A stretch of DNA of 64,000 nucleotides from Meira nashicola (taxonomy: Eukaryota; Basidiomycota; Exobasidiomycetes; Exobasidiales; Brachybasidiaceae). Positions 55,642 to 64,000 of the stretch are shown here, piece by piece. Under the pieces are notes generated by a model. That model had not been told where the DNA came from. It ran no database searches and was given only the letters and a program-made list of their open reading frames with translations. How positions within the stretch are numbered: position 1 is the stretch's first letter; the number at the start of each line of letters is the position of its first letter. The stretch covers positions 3,183,178-3,247,177 of the forward strand of contig BCJU01000001.1 of the NCBI GenBank assembly GCA_001600355.1. Direction: 5' to 3'. The position numbers and the translations under genes were made by a program.

Positions 55642-57052
55642 TTATGATTTATTTAAAGAAAGCTTTTTTATCTTTCTGTCTTTTATTTTTTGTTTTATAG
55701 TTTCAAAACTAAAAGGTTCTAATGATTGAATACCAGACACTATATTATTTTTATGAATGAGAGCTTTTTGTAATCGTTTATCTTTCTCATAAAAGACTTG
55801 TTTAAGTCGTTCCCAATAATCATTACCGAGATAAAAGTACGTTGCGCCAAATAAACCGCCACCGATTCTTGCAGCAACATTGATGCTAAATGCTGCTTCT
55901 ACTCCTAATAATGTAAGACTCATAAGTGCACCATTATAACTGAAAAGGACAATAGCAAGAGTAGGAATCGATAATCCTATAAATGGAAGTTGTTTATTGT
56001 TTTGCAATTGACCGGTTGTGAATGCATGTGAAATTGACATTCCTAATAAGCCATATGTTATTCCAGCAGCTCCTAATTCTGGTGTCTTTCCGATTATACT
56101 GATTAATTTCGGATTTTGAATTTGTCTTGTTCTCATTATCAATAATAAACGACTAAAACCTTGAGAGCTTACTCTACCAAATGTTCCAGCTACTAGACAA
56201 AAAGCGATAAAATGAAAGAATGAAGTTGCTTCTGCTGAATGATTTGATGCTCCATGTTTATCAGTATAAAACGTTTTACTTGTCAAATATGTACCACCAA
56301 TTAATGAAATCATAAAAGAATTCGAAATCAAACTACCAAGTCGAACATGCGTGAAGTTTGATGTTGTAAGGGTATGCAATCGATTAGCAACGGGTATTTG
56401 TGAAAGATGTCTTCTCATTAGAGTAATTATATTTTGTCCAAAAATTCCTGTTCTGCAAATCTTGACGGTCGTGAATATTGTCGTTGTAAACGCTATCAAA
56501 GGTACAGTCACTCTATGTTCTTCTTTTAAGATAGGACTTAGGGTGAGCAACCTATTTGAAAGTTTAGTAAACTTTTTACGAGTTTTATTACTGATATCTA
56601 ATGTATCACACCATCTTTTAATTCCTGCTTTACGTTTTCGTTGACGTAAAAATGCTCCTAATTGAGATAATTTACGTATATCTTGTTCGTTTAAAGATCC
56701 CCAATAAGCATTTTCATCACCTTCAATTGTAAAAGGTAAGTTTTCACGTACAGCCGGGATAAGTTCTGTATACTTTCCTGCTCGAGCTACTGCAGCTCCT
56801 GTTTCTTTCACGGTCATAAAAGCTGCTAATGTAAAAGAAATTGTACCAATTCCAACAAAGAATAACAAAGGTCTTACAATTCTTGGCGTTTCTGCTTTTG
56901 TTCCGATATCATTCCATTCATTTTGAGTATTTGCTTTTTGAATAGTTGGAATTCGTGTAATGAATTGGTTAAAGCGTGTTTTATCAAGCAGAGGTTGTGC
57001 TTGTAGCCTTTGCTGGTGTGAGTAGACTACGGCTGAAGTATTTATATCCAAG
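55642..57052 (-). pseudogene. Rhomboid paralogue C, no start codon of its own
   Basis: Open frame with full rhomboid core but a missing 5' end. Recognisable family sequence begins near 57000 (LLDKTRFNQF) and includes PRIVRPLLFFVGIGTISFTL, the WGSLNEQDIR block and all core helices, ending with ERLKQVFYEKDKRLQKAL. The first in-frame ATG is at 56817, inside the first helix. The serine motif is GAAG and the histidine position is arginine (AARIGGGLFG); the HxxxN histidine is serine. Its 5' neighbour C' ends exactly where it begins, so the two look joined by a deletion that removed the end of one copy and the start of the next. Confidence 0.8.
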
Positions 57053-58212
57053 TCCCATCTCTGGTTTTCTTCCGATAAGCTTAGTTGCAACTTTAGTACC
57101 AAATCTGTGTTTAGTGATTTGAAATAAAACACGAATGAAAGCGTTGGAGAATACGTTTGCAAACGTTCCTGCTGCAAGGCAAATTGCTAAAAAGTGATAT
57201 AAAGTTGTTGTTTCAGCAATGTGTGGTGTGCTAGTACTTTTATTTTCTTGCAAGGTTGTGCTTCCGATAAATATAAAGACGGGTGAATACTTGACCAAGT
57301 CAATAAAACGTTTATGTGTGAAAGTAGAAGTAGTAAGAGTATATAATCGATCTGCAGCAGGCGTGTGCATTAAATGTTCTCGAACGAAAGCGTAGGTATG
57401 CTTGCTTAATTTACCTTTCTTACTCAATTTGACTCTACAAGAACTGCAGCCGCAGTGCAAATGATTGGTAAGCCTACCCTGATCTCATCAGGAAATTGCG
57501 TTATCTTGACTTTGATATTTTGATATGCTAAGCTTATTTGCGGAATGCCAAGTAAGTAAGAAACTTGAAGAATTATTTTGTCTAGAAAATTGAAATGATT
57601 GGCTTTTAAAAAGTCATTTTTAGCCTTTACTGACCTAAGTTGTGCTTCAGTAAAATCACCCCATTTCACATTTGTATCACCGTAGTTGATACTATCATAT
57701 CGATTTTGCAGTTTCTCCAAATAATCATTTTCAGGTAAAGAAAGAAAAAGTGCATTAAAATTTTCAAGAACTACCGGATACAGTCTGATGCACTGAACCA
57801 TATCGTCATTTGTTTTATTGTTCATGAATGCGGCCACATAAAATGCACTTGTTCCAATTGCAAGAAAAAATAAAATCGGTAGAATGATCTTCGGAGGTCT
57901 TGCATCTTCTTCTGAAATTGTCCAATCTTTCTCTCTTACTGTCATTTCTTCTTCTTTTGTTCTTGATTGATTGTCATTCAAGATTGTTTCTCGGTTTTCT
58001 ATTACGAATCCTCTTGTAGTTGTGGTAGAATAGCGTCGAATTGCAGGAATAACACGAACAACATGTTCCTGATAGTGTCCTCTAAGTACAATATCTGACG
58101 CTTTAAAGGGTTGCTTCGGTAGAAAATCATGTATTGGTGCCCGTAAGACACTCATACTGCTACGATAAAGTGGATAATTCTTGAAAGCTCGTTGGCAAAT
58201 TAAAGGGATCAT
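57053..58212 (-). pseudogene. Rhomboid paralogue C', frameshifted and 3'-truncated
   Basis: The start is the ATG at 58212 (MIPLICQRAFKNYPLY). The presequence, DWTISEEDARPPKIILP, first helix and KWGDFTEAQLRSVK block are intact. After GLPIICTAAAVLV the frame shifts near 57440 and stops at 57424, giving 262 residues. The core continues one frame over (HTPAADRLYTLTTSTFTH) to GRKPEMG, where the GxSG segment should start; there the homology ends and copy C begins. The HxxxN positions read D and Y, as in copy D, its closest relative. Confidence 0.82.
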
Positions 58213-58318
58213 GCTGAAAAATAAATGAATACAGAGTATTCTGGTTCAATTAAAACAATATTTCAAGATTTGCAGGTTTTTTATAAGATTTTAAACACAG
58301 TATATAGAAATTTTTAAG

Positions 58319-58435
58319 ACAAAGGGATTCATAAAGTTTATCTATGCGTTCGTATATATTTTACAAACAAAAGGATGTAAGTATGCATCATAAGTTTTAT
58401 CTATGCGCTTTTATATATTTTGTAAACAAAGGGAA
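58319..58435 (-). promoter_or_regulatory. ACAAAGGGAT / ACAAAGGGAA elements upstream of C'
   Basis: ACAAAGGGAT at 58319-58328 (107 bp before the start) and ACAAAGGGAA at 58426-58435, with a weaker form near 58367. They lie in and beside an imperfect tandem duplication. Confidence 0.5.
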
Positions 58436-58446
58436 ATAGAGAAGCT
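58330..58446. repeat. Imperfect 59-bp tandem duplication
   Basis: Two units start at 58330 and 58389. Each contains TTTATCTATGCG or TTTTATCTATGCG, then TATATATTTT and an ACAAA(A)GG element. It lies upstream of paralogue C', so the promoter element was duplicated with it. Confidence 0.7.
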
Positions 58447-58690
58447 TAGATAACATGATTTGAACAATGTGTCTTTTCTTATACAGTCCAGATATGGCGG
58501 AATCCGCGGAATTCGCGTTAGCGTGTCTAATTCGCAAATAGTGAGCCGCAACATTCTTGCATTAGATATAGGATGGTTAAATTGTAAGGTAAGGTAAGTA
58601 CATCAACATCGAGAATATACGATGATATGATCAATTTAATAAAATATAGAGAAGAAGATGATCTATAAAGTTATATAATGATTTTGTACC

Positions 58691-60205
58691 CTAAGGCGAG
58701 ATTGGCACTTCTTGAGTGAGTCTGCTCGATGATCGTTGACTTTCTTTAGGTTTAGTGTATTCGAGCAAATGTTTATCTTGCTGATAAACTGTTCGCTTTG
58801 TACATTCCCAAAATTCTTTACCATAACGAGCGTAAAAGAATCCAAAAATAGCGCCACCTAATTTAGTAAAATGCTCTACGCCATTCAAATATTGTCTACC
58901 CGACAATATTAAAGCAACAGAACGAACTTGGACTAAAATGAAACCTATTGAGAAACAAGACCATTGAATTTCAGGATAGAAAGGCGTAGGGAATAAATAA
59001 GCGCAAGTTGCAAATAAACTGTATGCTAATCCTCCTGCTCCTATCCTTGCACGTTGTTTAATAAGTTTAGAGATTAATTGAATATTTCCAAACTTTTTAG
59101 CATTCCTTACTAGTAAACGAGTAAGAACAAGTGAGAATGTGTTTGCAAATGTTGCTGAAGCGATGCAAAATGCGATAAATTGATAGAAGGTTGTCATTTC
59201 AGCAATGTATTTTCCATCAATTTCTTCACGTATTATCCAAGGATAAAAGTATGAACTACCCATCAAGAGGATCGGGATAGAGTATTTTGTCAAATCCCAA
59301 GAATTTTTATGATAAAAAGCAGAAGTTGTCAAAGTATATAATTGTTTTGAAGAATTTGTTCGCCAGATATTTGTACGAATAAAATTGGAGACTTTATTGC
59401 TAGTCAGAAATCTTTTGCTAACTTTGAAGGCGATAAAACTTGCAGTCATGCTCGCTATGACTGGTATAGGTGCAACAGATTCGTTTGGCAATGCGAGCAA
59501 AACACCTATTGGAAAACCATATCCCCAAACATATACCATAGCTATTACCTTTGTAATACCATTCGAAAGGTCTAGACGTTGTAAATATTGATCAAACCAT
59601 TCAGCTTGTTTTATGATGTCTTTATACTTTGAATAGATTTTCACTTCCCTCAATTCCCATTCATTGAAATTTCCCCATTTTGCATTCACGTCTCCATGAT
59701 TACTTTTAGAAAAAACTTTTTGTATAGCCTCCGAAAAGAGCTTTGAAATATCCTTTACCAAATTTGGATCTTGTTTGATTTTCTTGATTGTATCTTCAGT
59801 ATCTTTCATTGTCATTCTTGCTGCCAGTGCAAAAGAAATTGTTCCAACCGCTAGGAAAAAGAGTATAGGCTGAAGTACTCTTTTATCAGATTTTGATATA
59901 ATTGCTTCATGATATTTAATCATATGTTTTGCATTTTGCTCTGCAATCAATTTTCCTCCATTCGCCCAAGGTAAAGTATTATTTTGAAGTGATGGAATTA
60001 TTTCTGTAATGTTTGTATTTGTGCTTTGCCAACGTTTTGTGAAATATATATATTGTGACTGTAGTGGTGCATTTTCAATCTTGGTTCTCATCAACTTATT
60101 TGTATTTTTGACCGTTAAGCTTCGTCTTGTTTGGCCAATTGTACTAACTCCATTTCGAATAAGAGTTGGCGGTTTAAGTGTTTTAGATAAACTGGCTCGA
60201 AACAT
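58691..60205 (-). CDS. Rhomboid paralogue D, full-length pseudoprotease
   Basis: 504 residues, intact, from the ATG at 60205. The mitochondrial presequence ends near RWQST (59-63), the first helix is LQPILFFLAVGTISFALAA (111-129), and GDVNAKWGNFNEWELR (171-186) and the complete six-helix core follow. Every catalytic position is replaced: the serine of GxSG by Gly391 (IGAGGLAY), the last-helix histidine by Lys448 (FTKLGGAIFG), and the HxxxN pair by Asp304 and Tyr308. It therefore cannot be a standard rhomboid protease. The open frame over 500 codons suggests it is kept by selection, as a membrane-protein binding or regulatory pseudoenzyme like iRhoms or derlins. That role is inference. Confidence 0.85.
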   Translation of the reverse strand: MFRASLSKTLKPPTLIRNGVSTIGQTRRSLTVKNTNKLMRTKIENAPLQSQYIYFTKRWQSTNTNITEIIPSLQNNTLPWANGGKLIAEQNAKHMIKYHEAIISKSDKRVLQPILFFLAVGTISFALAARMTMKDTEDTIKKIKQDPNLVKDISKLFSEAIQKVFSKSNHGDVNAKWGNFNEWELREVKIYSKYKDIIKQAEWFDQYLQRLDLSNGITKVIAMVYVWGYGFPIGVLLALPNESVAPIPVIASMTASFIAFKVSKRFLTSNKVSNFIRTNIWRTNSSKQLYTLTTSAFYHKNSWDLTKYSIPILLMGSSYFYPWIIREEIDGKYIAEMTTFYQFIAFCIASATFANTFSLVLTRLLVRNAKKFGNIQLISKLIKQRARIGAGGLAYSLFATCAYLFPTPFYPEIQWSCFSIGFILVQVRSVALILSGRQYLNGVEHFTKLGGAIFGFFYARYGKEFWECTKRTVYQQDKHLLEYTKPKESQRSSSRLTQEVPISP

Positions 60206-60300
60206 TGAACGATGAATAAAAGATAGGCTATCAGGGTATTGAAGTTTTATGTTGACCTTGCTTTTATATGTGCATCTCTCAAAGTTCGCATCTCAAAAGA

Positions 60301-60401
60301 ACAAAGGGATATTAATGCATGAATACGCCCAAATCATTTATGCATCTAGATAGATTAGCGCAAATCAATACCCTAATCAGACATGCGACATACAAAGGAA
60401 C
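60301..60401 (-). promoter_or_regulatory. ACAAAGGGAT and ACAAAGGAAC elements upstream of D
   Basis: 60301-60310 is 96 bp before the start codon of D; 60392-60401 is 187 bp before it. Confidence 0.5.
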
Positions 60402-60479
60402 ATGATCCAATTCTTTTAATATAGATGGTGAAAAGTACAAGTGAAAGAAAGAGTAGTGAAAAATATACAGTGAACACAA

Positions 60480-62045
60480 TCAAACAATCCTAGTGGGATT
60501 CCTTTGTGGGGTTGGATTACTGGGTTGTTGAATGGGCGCAGCTAGAGTTTTATTCTTGTAAATCTTATTATCTGCATTTTGAAATTGCTCATCTCGATAA
60601 TAAATCTCCTGCTTAAGTCTTTCCCAAAACACATTCCCATATCGGAAATACAAATAACCAAACAAAGCACCACCCATATGCGCTGCATGATCAAACATTC
60701 CCGTAAATCTTGCTCTAAACAAACTTAAAGCTAAAAATCCTGTTTCGATACTGATCAAAGTTGTTAAAAAGTCTTTTGCAGGTGCATGTAATTGAGGTAT
60801 AAATGCGATTTGCAATTCTCGATCTTTCGGATGAGCAAACGCAAATGCTGCTACTAATGCATATCCTGCTCCACTTGCTCCTAGTCCCGGAACTCTTCCT
60901 GTGATCTTTCTTGCAATGATAGGTCCAAATGCTTGATTAGCTCTTTGAAGCAGAATACGAGTAAAAATGTGTGAAAACACACTGGAAAACGTTCCTGCAG
61001 TAATAAAGAATGCCAAAAAGTGATAAAATGTTGTTGCTTCTGGAGTATGTAATTTATATCCGTGTCCATCATGTAAGAAAGTATATGCGGTCAAACCAGC
61101 TCCGCCAAAAGAAAAGATTGCAAAAGTGTTGAAAAAGACATGTCCAATACCAATATGTGAAAAAACAGATGTTGTCATCGTATGAAGGCGATTTGCGGCA
61201 GGTATATGCATCATATTTTTACGCAAAAAGGAAAATGCATTCTTGCCGAAAAGTCCAGTTCGACTGATGTTCAGTGCCAAAAATACGGCAGTCGTGGAAG
61301 CAAGAACTGGCACAGTGACCAATTTGTCTTCCGGTAGTCTCAAATACCAATCTGCAACAGCAAGGTATGCAGATCCTATAGTCTCTTTGGCAGCTTTGGG
61401 TATATATAATTGATCACACCATCCCATCAACCATTGCATTCTCCATCCAAGCCGGACAGCTTGTTCATGCCTACTTGCCGATCTCAATTGAGCTTCACTA
61501 ATACCTCCCGAAGCACCTCTATCGTCACCAGACAATCTTGAGGACAAAAAGCTCGTAAAATCCCCAAACACATCTGATCCTTCTCTTATATTGTTCGCAA
61601 TCGATTTTGTCTCTTTGACAGTCTTCCATGCTGCCAAAGTATATGCGCCTAGGCCAACAACGAGGAAGTACAAGATAGGTTGAATTATCTTTGGTGGTTC
61701 AGCTTCTGATTCCGGTATTCTCCAATCTTCTTGTTGTTCTATACGATGCTGTTCCGCAATCTCTGCTCGTCGTAATCGAGCTGCAAATGTTTCATGTTCG
61801 GGTAATGTTTGCGATTTGTGAGTAGCATAAGAGCGTAGAATGACGATAGAAGGAAGTCTGTTTGGATGATGAAACAGTATAGAGGTCCTTTCTGGTTGCC
61901 CTGATGGCTTGATTGACAGAATTGGAACTTTTGCTATTGAAGTATATCCACGTAAAGGTGAATTGATTGTTGAAATGGGTAATTTTAAGCCATATTGAAT
62001 GCTTGTGCTACAATTGAACGCTTTACGAATGCCCACGCCAATCAT
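60480..62045 (-). CDS. PCP1: Mitochondrial rhomboid protease, PCP1/PARL type
   Basis: Inner-membrane serine protease; yeast Pcp1 cleaves the fusion GTPase Mgm1 and cytochrome c peroxidase (family knowledge). 521 residues from the ATG at 62045. The first 80 residues are basic and Ser-rich, a likely presequence. DWRIPESEAEPPKIIQP (107-123) and one helix precede a six-helix core, the 1+6 layout of mitochondrial rhomboids. The catalytic set is complete: His302 and Asn306 in GHVFFN, Ser391 in GLGASGAGY, His456 in DHAAHMGGALFG. It heads an array of six degenerate or altered copies on the same strand and is divergent from FEN1 across 533 bp. Confidence 0.93.
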   Translation of the reverse strand: MIGVGIRKAFNCSTSIQYGLKLPISTINSPLRGYTSIAKVPILSIKPSGQPERTSILFHHPNRLPSIVILRSYATHKSQTLPEHETFAARLRRAEIAEQHRIEQQEDWRIPESEAEPPKIIQPILYFLVVGLGAYTLAAWKTVKETKSIANNIREGSDVFGDFTSFLSSRLSGDDRGASGGISEAQLRSASRHEQAVRLGWRMQWLMGWCDQLYIPKAAKETIGSAYLAVADWYLRLPEDKLVTVPVLASTTAVFLALNISRTGLFGKNAFSFLRKNMMHIPAANRLHTMTTSVFSHIGIGHVFFNTFAIFSFGGAGLTAYTFLHDGHGYKLHTPEATTFYHFLAFFITAGTFSSVFSHIFTRILLQRANQAFGPIIARKITGRVPGLGASGAGYALVAAFAFAHPKDRELQIAFIPQLHAPAKDFLTTLISIETGFLALSLFRARFTGMFDHAAHMGGALFGYLYFRYGNVFWERLKQEIYYRDEQFQNADNKIYKNKTLAAPIQQPSNPTPQRNPTRIV

Positions 62046-62578
62046 TAGGAGGTGAGATCGATGTGAAGAGCAAAGTGTTAAAATTTGGTCAAAAAGCAAC
62101 TCAATGTTCCATGGCAAATTTAGGTTTCGTAAGGGAGACAAACATCGAACACAAAGGAAACAGACTCTTCACAACCCTAATTCTTTTTTGCGCTAAGCCA
62201 TATTTTTGAACAAAGGGAAGTGGAGCTCTTGCAGAAGTTCCGACTTCCAGTAAAGCGTGGGACACTCTGACAAGAAACAAATATTGGAATAAAGTATACA
62301 ATAATATATGATAAGGCAGCTCATCTCTCTGATAAGATAAAGTTGCTTTTATGCTATGATCCAAACTACAATCCTCGCATGATCCGCAAACATATATACA
62401 TGTATGTAATACGATCACTTGTGTTCCAACTGTTTGGCCTAGGATTGCAGTTTGACGCGTCAACAACACGCTTGAAAAGAACGCGTAAAGGGATTTAATA
62501 TTTTTGCTTACGAATAGTCTAATCTAGTGTGTTCTTCTCCACCACGTCATCTTCTTTGGTGTGCTTACTTTTCTCAAG
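62046..62578. promoter_or_regulatory. Divergent PCP1/FEN1 promoter
   Basis: Contains ACAAAGGAAA (62151-62160) and ACAAAGGGAA (62210-62219), 106 and 165 bp before the PCP1 start. Two ACGCGT boxes (62455-62460 and 62481-62486) lie 124 and 98 bp before the FEN1 start. ACGCGT is the MCB site that drives G1/S transcription of replication genes in yeasts, which fits FEN1. Confidence 0.55.
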
Positions 62579-63703
62579 ATGGGTATTAAAGGTTTAACAG
62601 GATTAATTAGCGATGAAGCTCCAGGAGCTATTCAAGATCATGAGATTAAATCGTATTTTGGTAGAAAGGTTGCCATTGATGCAAGTATGAGCTTATATCA
62701 ATTCTTAATCGCAGTTCGTCAATCTGATGGTCAACAATTGATGAGCGATAGTGGTGAAACGACGAGTCATTTGATCGGATTCTTTTATCGTACATTAAGA
62801 ATGATTGATTATGGTATTAAACCAATGTATGTATTTGATGGAAAACCACCAGATCTTAAAGCAAAAGTTTTAGCAGGTCGCTTTGGTCGTCGTGAAGAAG
62901 CACGGGAAGAACAAGAAGAAGAAAAGGATGTTGCAACAAATGAACGTGCAGATCAACTTGCACGTCGTCAAGTTAAAGTAACAAAAACTCATAATCAAGA
63001 AGCAAAAGATTTACTAAAACTTATGGGTATTCCTTGTATCACCGCACCCTCAGAAGCTGAAGCACAATGCGCCGAATTGGTCAAAGCTGGGAAAGTATAT
63101 GCAGTTGGATCAGAAGATATGGATACTCTTACATTCGGAACACCAGTCTTGTTAAAGCATTTAACATTCTCAGAAGCAAAACGTATGCCTGTAGCCGAAG
63201 TCAGTCTCGAGAAAGCATTAAAAGGAATGGAGATGGAGATGGATCAATTCATCGATTTGTGCATCTTGTTAGGCTGTGATTATATGGATCCAATCAAAGG
63301 TATGGGACCAAAGACAGCACTTAAACTCATTCGAGAGCATAAAACAATCGAAGGTGTATTGGAACATATCAAAGATAGTGGAAAGAAAATGGTTGTACCT
63401 GAAGTATGGCCATACGAAGAAGCTCGTGAAATTTTCCGTAAACCTGATGTAACGACAGGAGCAGAAATGGATATCAAATGGGAAGCACCAGATGTTGAAG
63501 GATTGGTGCAATTCATGTGTACCGATCGTGGATTTAACGAAGATCGAATTCGAAAAGGAGCTGATAAATTACAAAAAGCATTAGCACAAAAACAACAAGG
63601 TCGTTTAGATAGCTTCTTTACCATCAAATCACCTCAACCAAAACGTAAACAAGAAGAAGAAAAGGATAAAAAGAAACCTAACAAGAAGACTAAGAAGAAG
63701 TGA
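62579..63703 (+). CDS. FEN1: Flap endonuclease 1
   Basis: Structure-specific nuclease (yeast Rad27) that removes 5' flaps during Okazaki-fragment maturation and base-excision repair. 374 residues; the ATG at 62579 begins [10 protein letters not shown], the expected N-terminus with the conserved Gly2. N-domain [15 protein letters not shown] and [11 protein letters not shown], and I-domain [27 protein letters not shown] supply the acidic metal ligands; [22 protein letters not shown] is the helix-hairpin-helix. The PCNA-binding box QGRLDSFF lies near 340-347, and the Lys-rich tail can act as nuclear signal. No irregularity is seen. Confidence 0.98.
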   Translation: MGIKGLTGLISDEAPGAIQDHEIKSYFGRKVAIDASMSLYQFLIAVRQSDGQQLMSDSGETTSHLIGFFYRTLRMIDYGIKPMYVFDGKPPDLKAKVLAGRFGRREEAREEQEEEKDVATNERADQLARRQVKVTKTHNQEAKDLLKLMGIPCITAPSEAEAQCAELVKAGKVYAVGSEDMDTLTFGTPVLLKHLTFSEAKRMPVAEVSLEKALKGMEMEMDQFIDLCILLGCDYMDPIKGMGPKTALKLIREHKTIEGVLEHIKDSGKKMVVPEVWPYEEAREIFRKPDVTTGAEMDIKWEAPDVEGLVQFMCTDRGFNEDRIRKGADKLQKALAQKQQGRLDSFFTIKSPQPKRKQEEEKDKKKPNKKTKKK

Positions 63704-64000
63704 AAATCAAAAATTCAAATTCTTTTGTCATTGTCATTTTTGTAATATACTGTACTATTTATAAAGTCATTTTCGTAGCTCTTGTTGCATACATTTACAT
63801 ACATTTGTATCAGGAACACAATTTCATCTTTCATACATTCGTATACTCTCAACCGGCATATGTATGCAGAGCGAACGTGTATTAGCATACTTTAGCGCGC
63901 CGGCGTCTGTAAAGAAATGCCACAAATCCTCTCCGAACAATCTGCGATCGGTGACCGAGCATGTTGCAAAGATGGCTTGAGCGTTGATTCATTTCACATC
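63704..64000. other. 3' flank of FEN1 at the window edge
   Basis: 297 bp, A/T-rich at first. No gene or RNA is recognised. Confidence 0.4.

Larger units (their letters stand above)
58213..58690. other. Spacer between paralogues C' and D
   Basis: 478 bp. The left part is the C' promoter with its tandem repeat. The rest holds a GC-richer patch at 58490-58560 (GGCGGAATCCGCGGAATTCGCG) without a T-loop or other tRNA signal. Nothing else is recognised. Confidence 0.45.

Noticed and set aside
58490..58565. tRNA-like string (GGCGGAATCC...) upstream of paralogue C'
   Set aside because: Resembles part of a leucine-tRNA D-arm, but there is no T-loop (GGTTCRA) or pairing acceptor stem.

Overview
The window is nuclear DNA of a fungus, most likely a basidiomycete. 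It has about twenty long, mostly intron-free protein genes on both strands. They include a canonical 375-residue actin, tryptophanyl-tRNA synthetase, RPB3, FEN1/RAD27, a dynein light intermediate chain, a SCAP-type sterol sensor, a forkhead factor and a mitofusin. Only two introns inside coding sequence are convincing (actin, and a DJ-1/PfpI gene). By eye the DNA is A+T-rich. An intron-poor basidiomycete lineage such as Ustilaginomycotina would fit, but this placement is inference. I found no rRNA, tRNA, CRISPR array or transposon.

Layout, left to right. Bases 1-7048 hold the 3' part of MET2 (cut by the window edge), a glyoxalase-fold protein, the dynein light intermediate chain, a hotdog thioesterase and a DJ-1/PfpI protein. 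A 2.1 kb stretch without a clear gene follows. Bases 9172-21747 hold an SSH4-like Rsp5 adaptor, the MSS4 PI4P 5-kinase, cytosolic TrpRS, an SRR1-domain protein, actin and RPB3. A 4.3 kb gene-poor stretch then leads to 26065-29994. This is one uninterrupted reading frame joining an MTD1-type methylenetetrahydrofolate dehydrogenase to a forkhead DNA-binding domain. After it come a PHD/AT-hook protein, SCAP, a thioesterase-like protein and a secreted histidine acid phosphatase.

The right third is mitochondrial in theme: a DNAJC11-like protein (44503-46887), the mitofusin FZO1 (47143-49764), and an 11 kb tandem array of rhomboid-family copies, all on the minus strand (50898-62045). Only the outermost copy (60480-62045, PCP1/PARL type) keeps the HxxxN, GASG serine and final histidine of an active rhomboid protease. 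The other six are a full-length copy lacking every catalytic residue, an N-terminal-half-only copy, and four copies with frameshifts, a premature stop or a missing end. Several breaks fall at the same place, the border between the N-terminal domain and the rhomboid core. Five of the seven copies carry a shared ACAAAGGGAA-like element 91-109 bp upstream of the start codon. FEN1 closes the window, divergent from PCP1, with two ACGCGT boxes in its promoter.

The strongest candidates for something undescribed are the decaying or neofunctionalised mitochondrial rhomboid array and the folate-enzyme/forkhead fusion. Three ambiguous bases (37315, 37340, 42152) show that base quality is not perfect, so single frameshifts need checking against reads.
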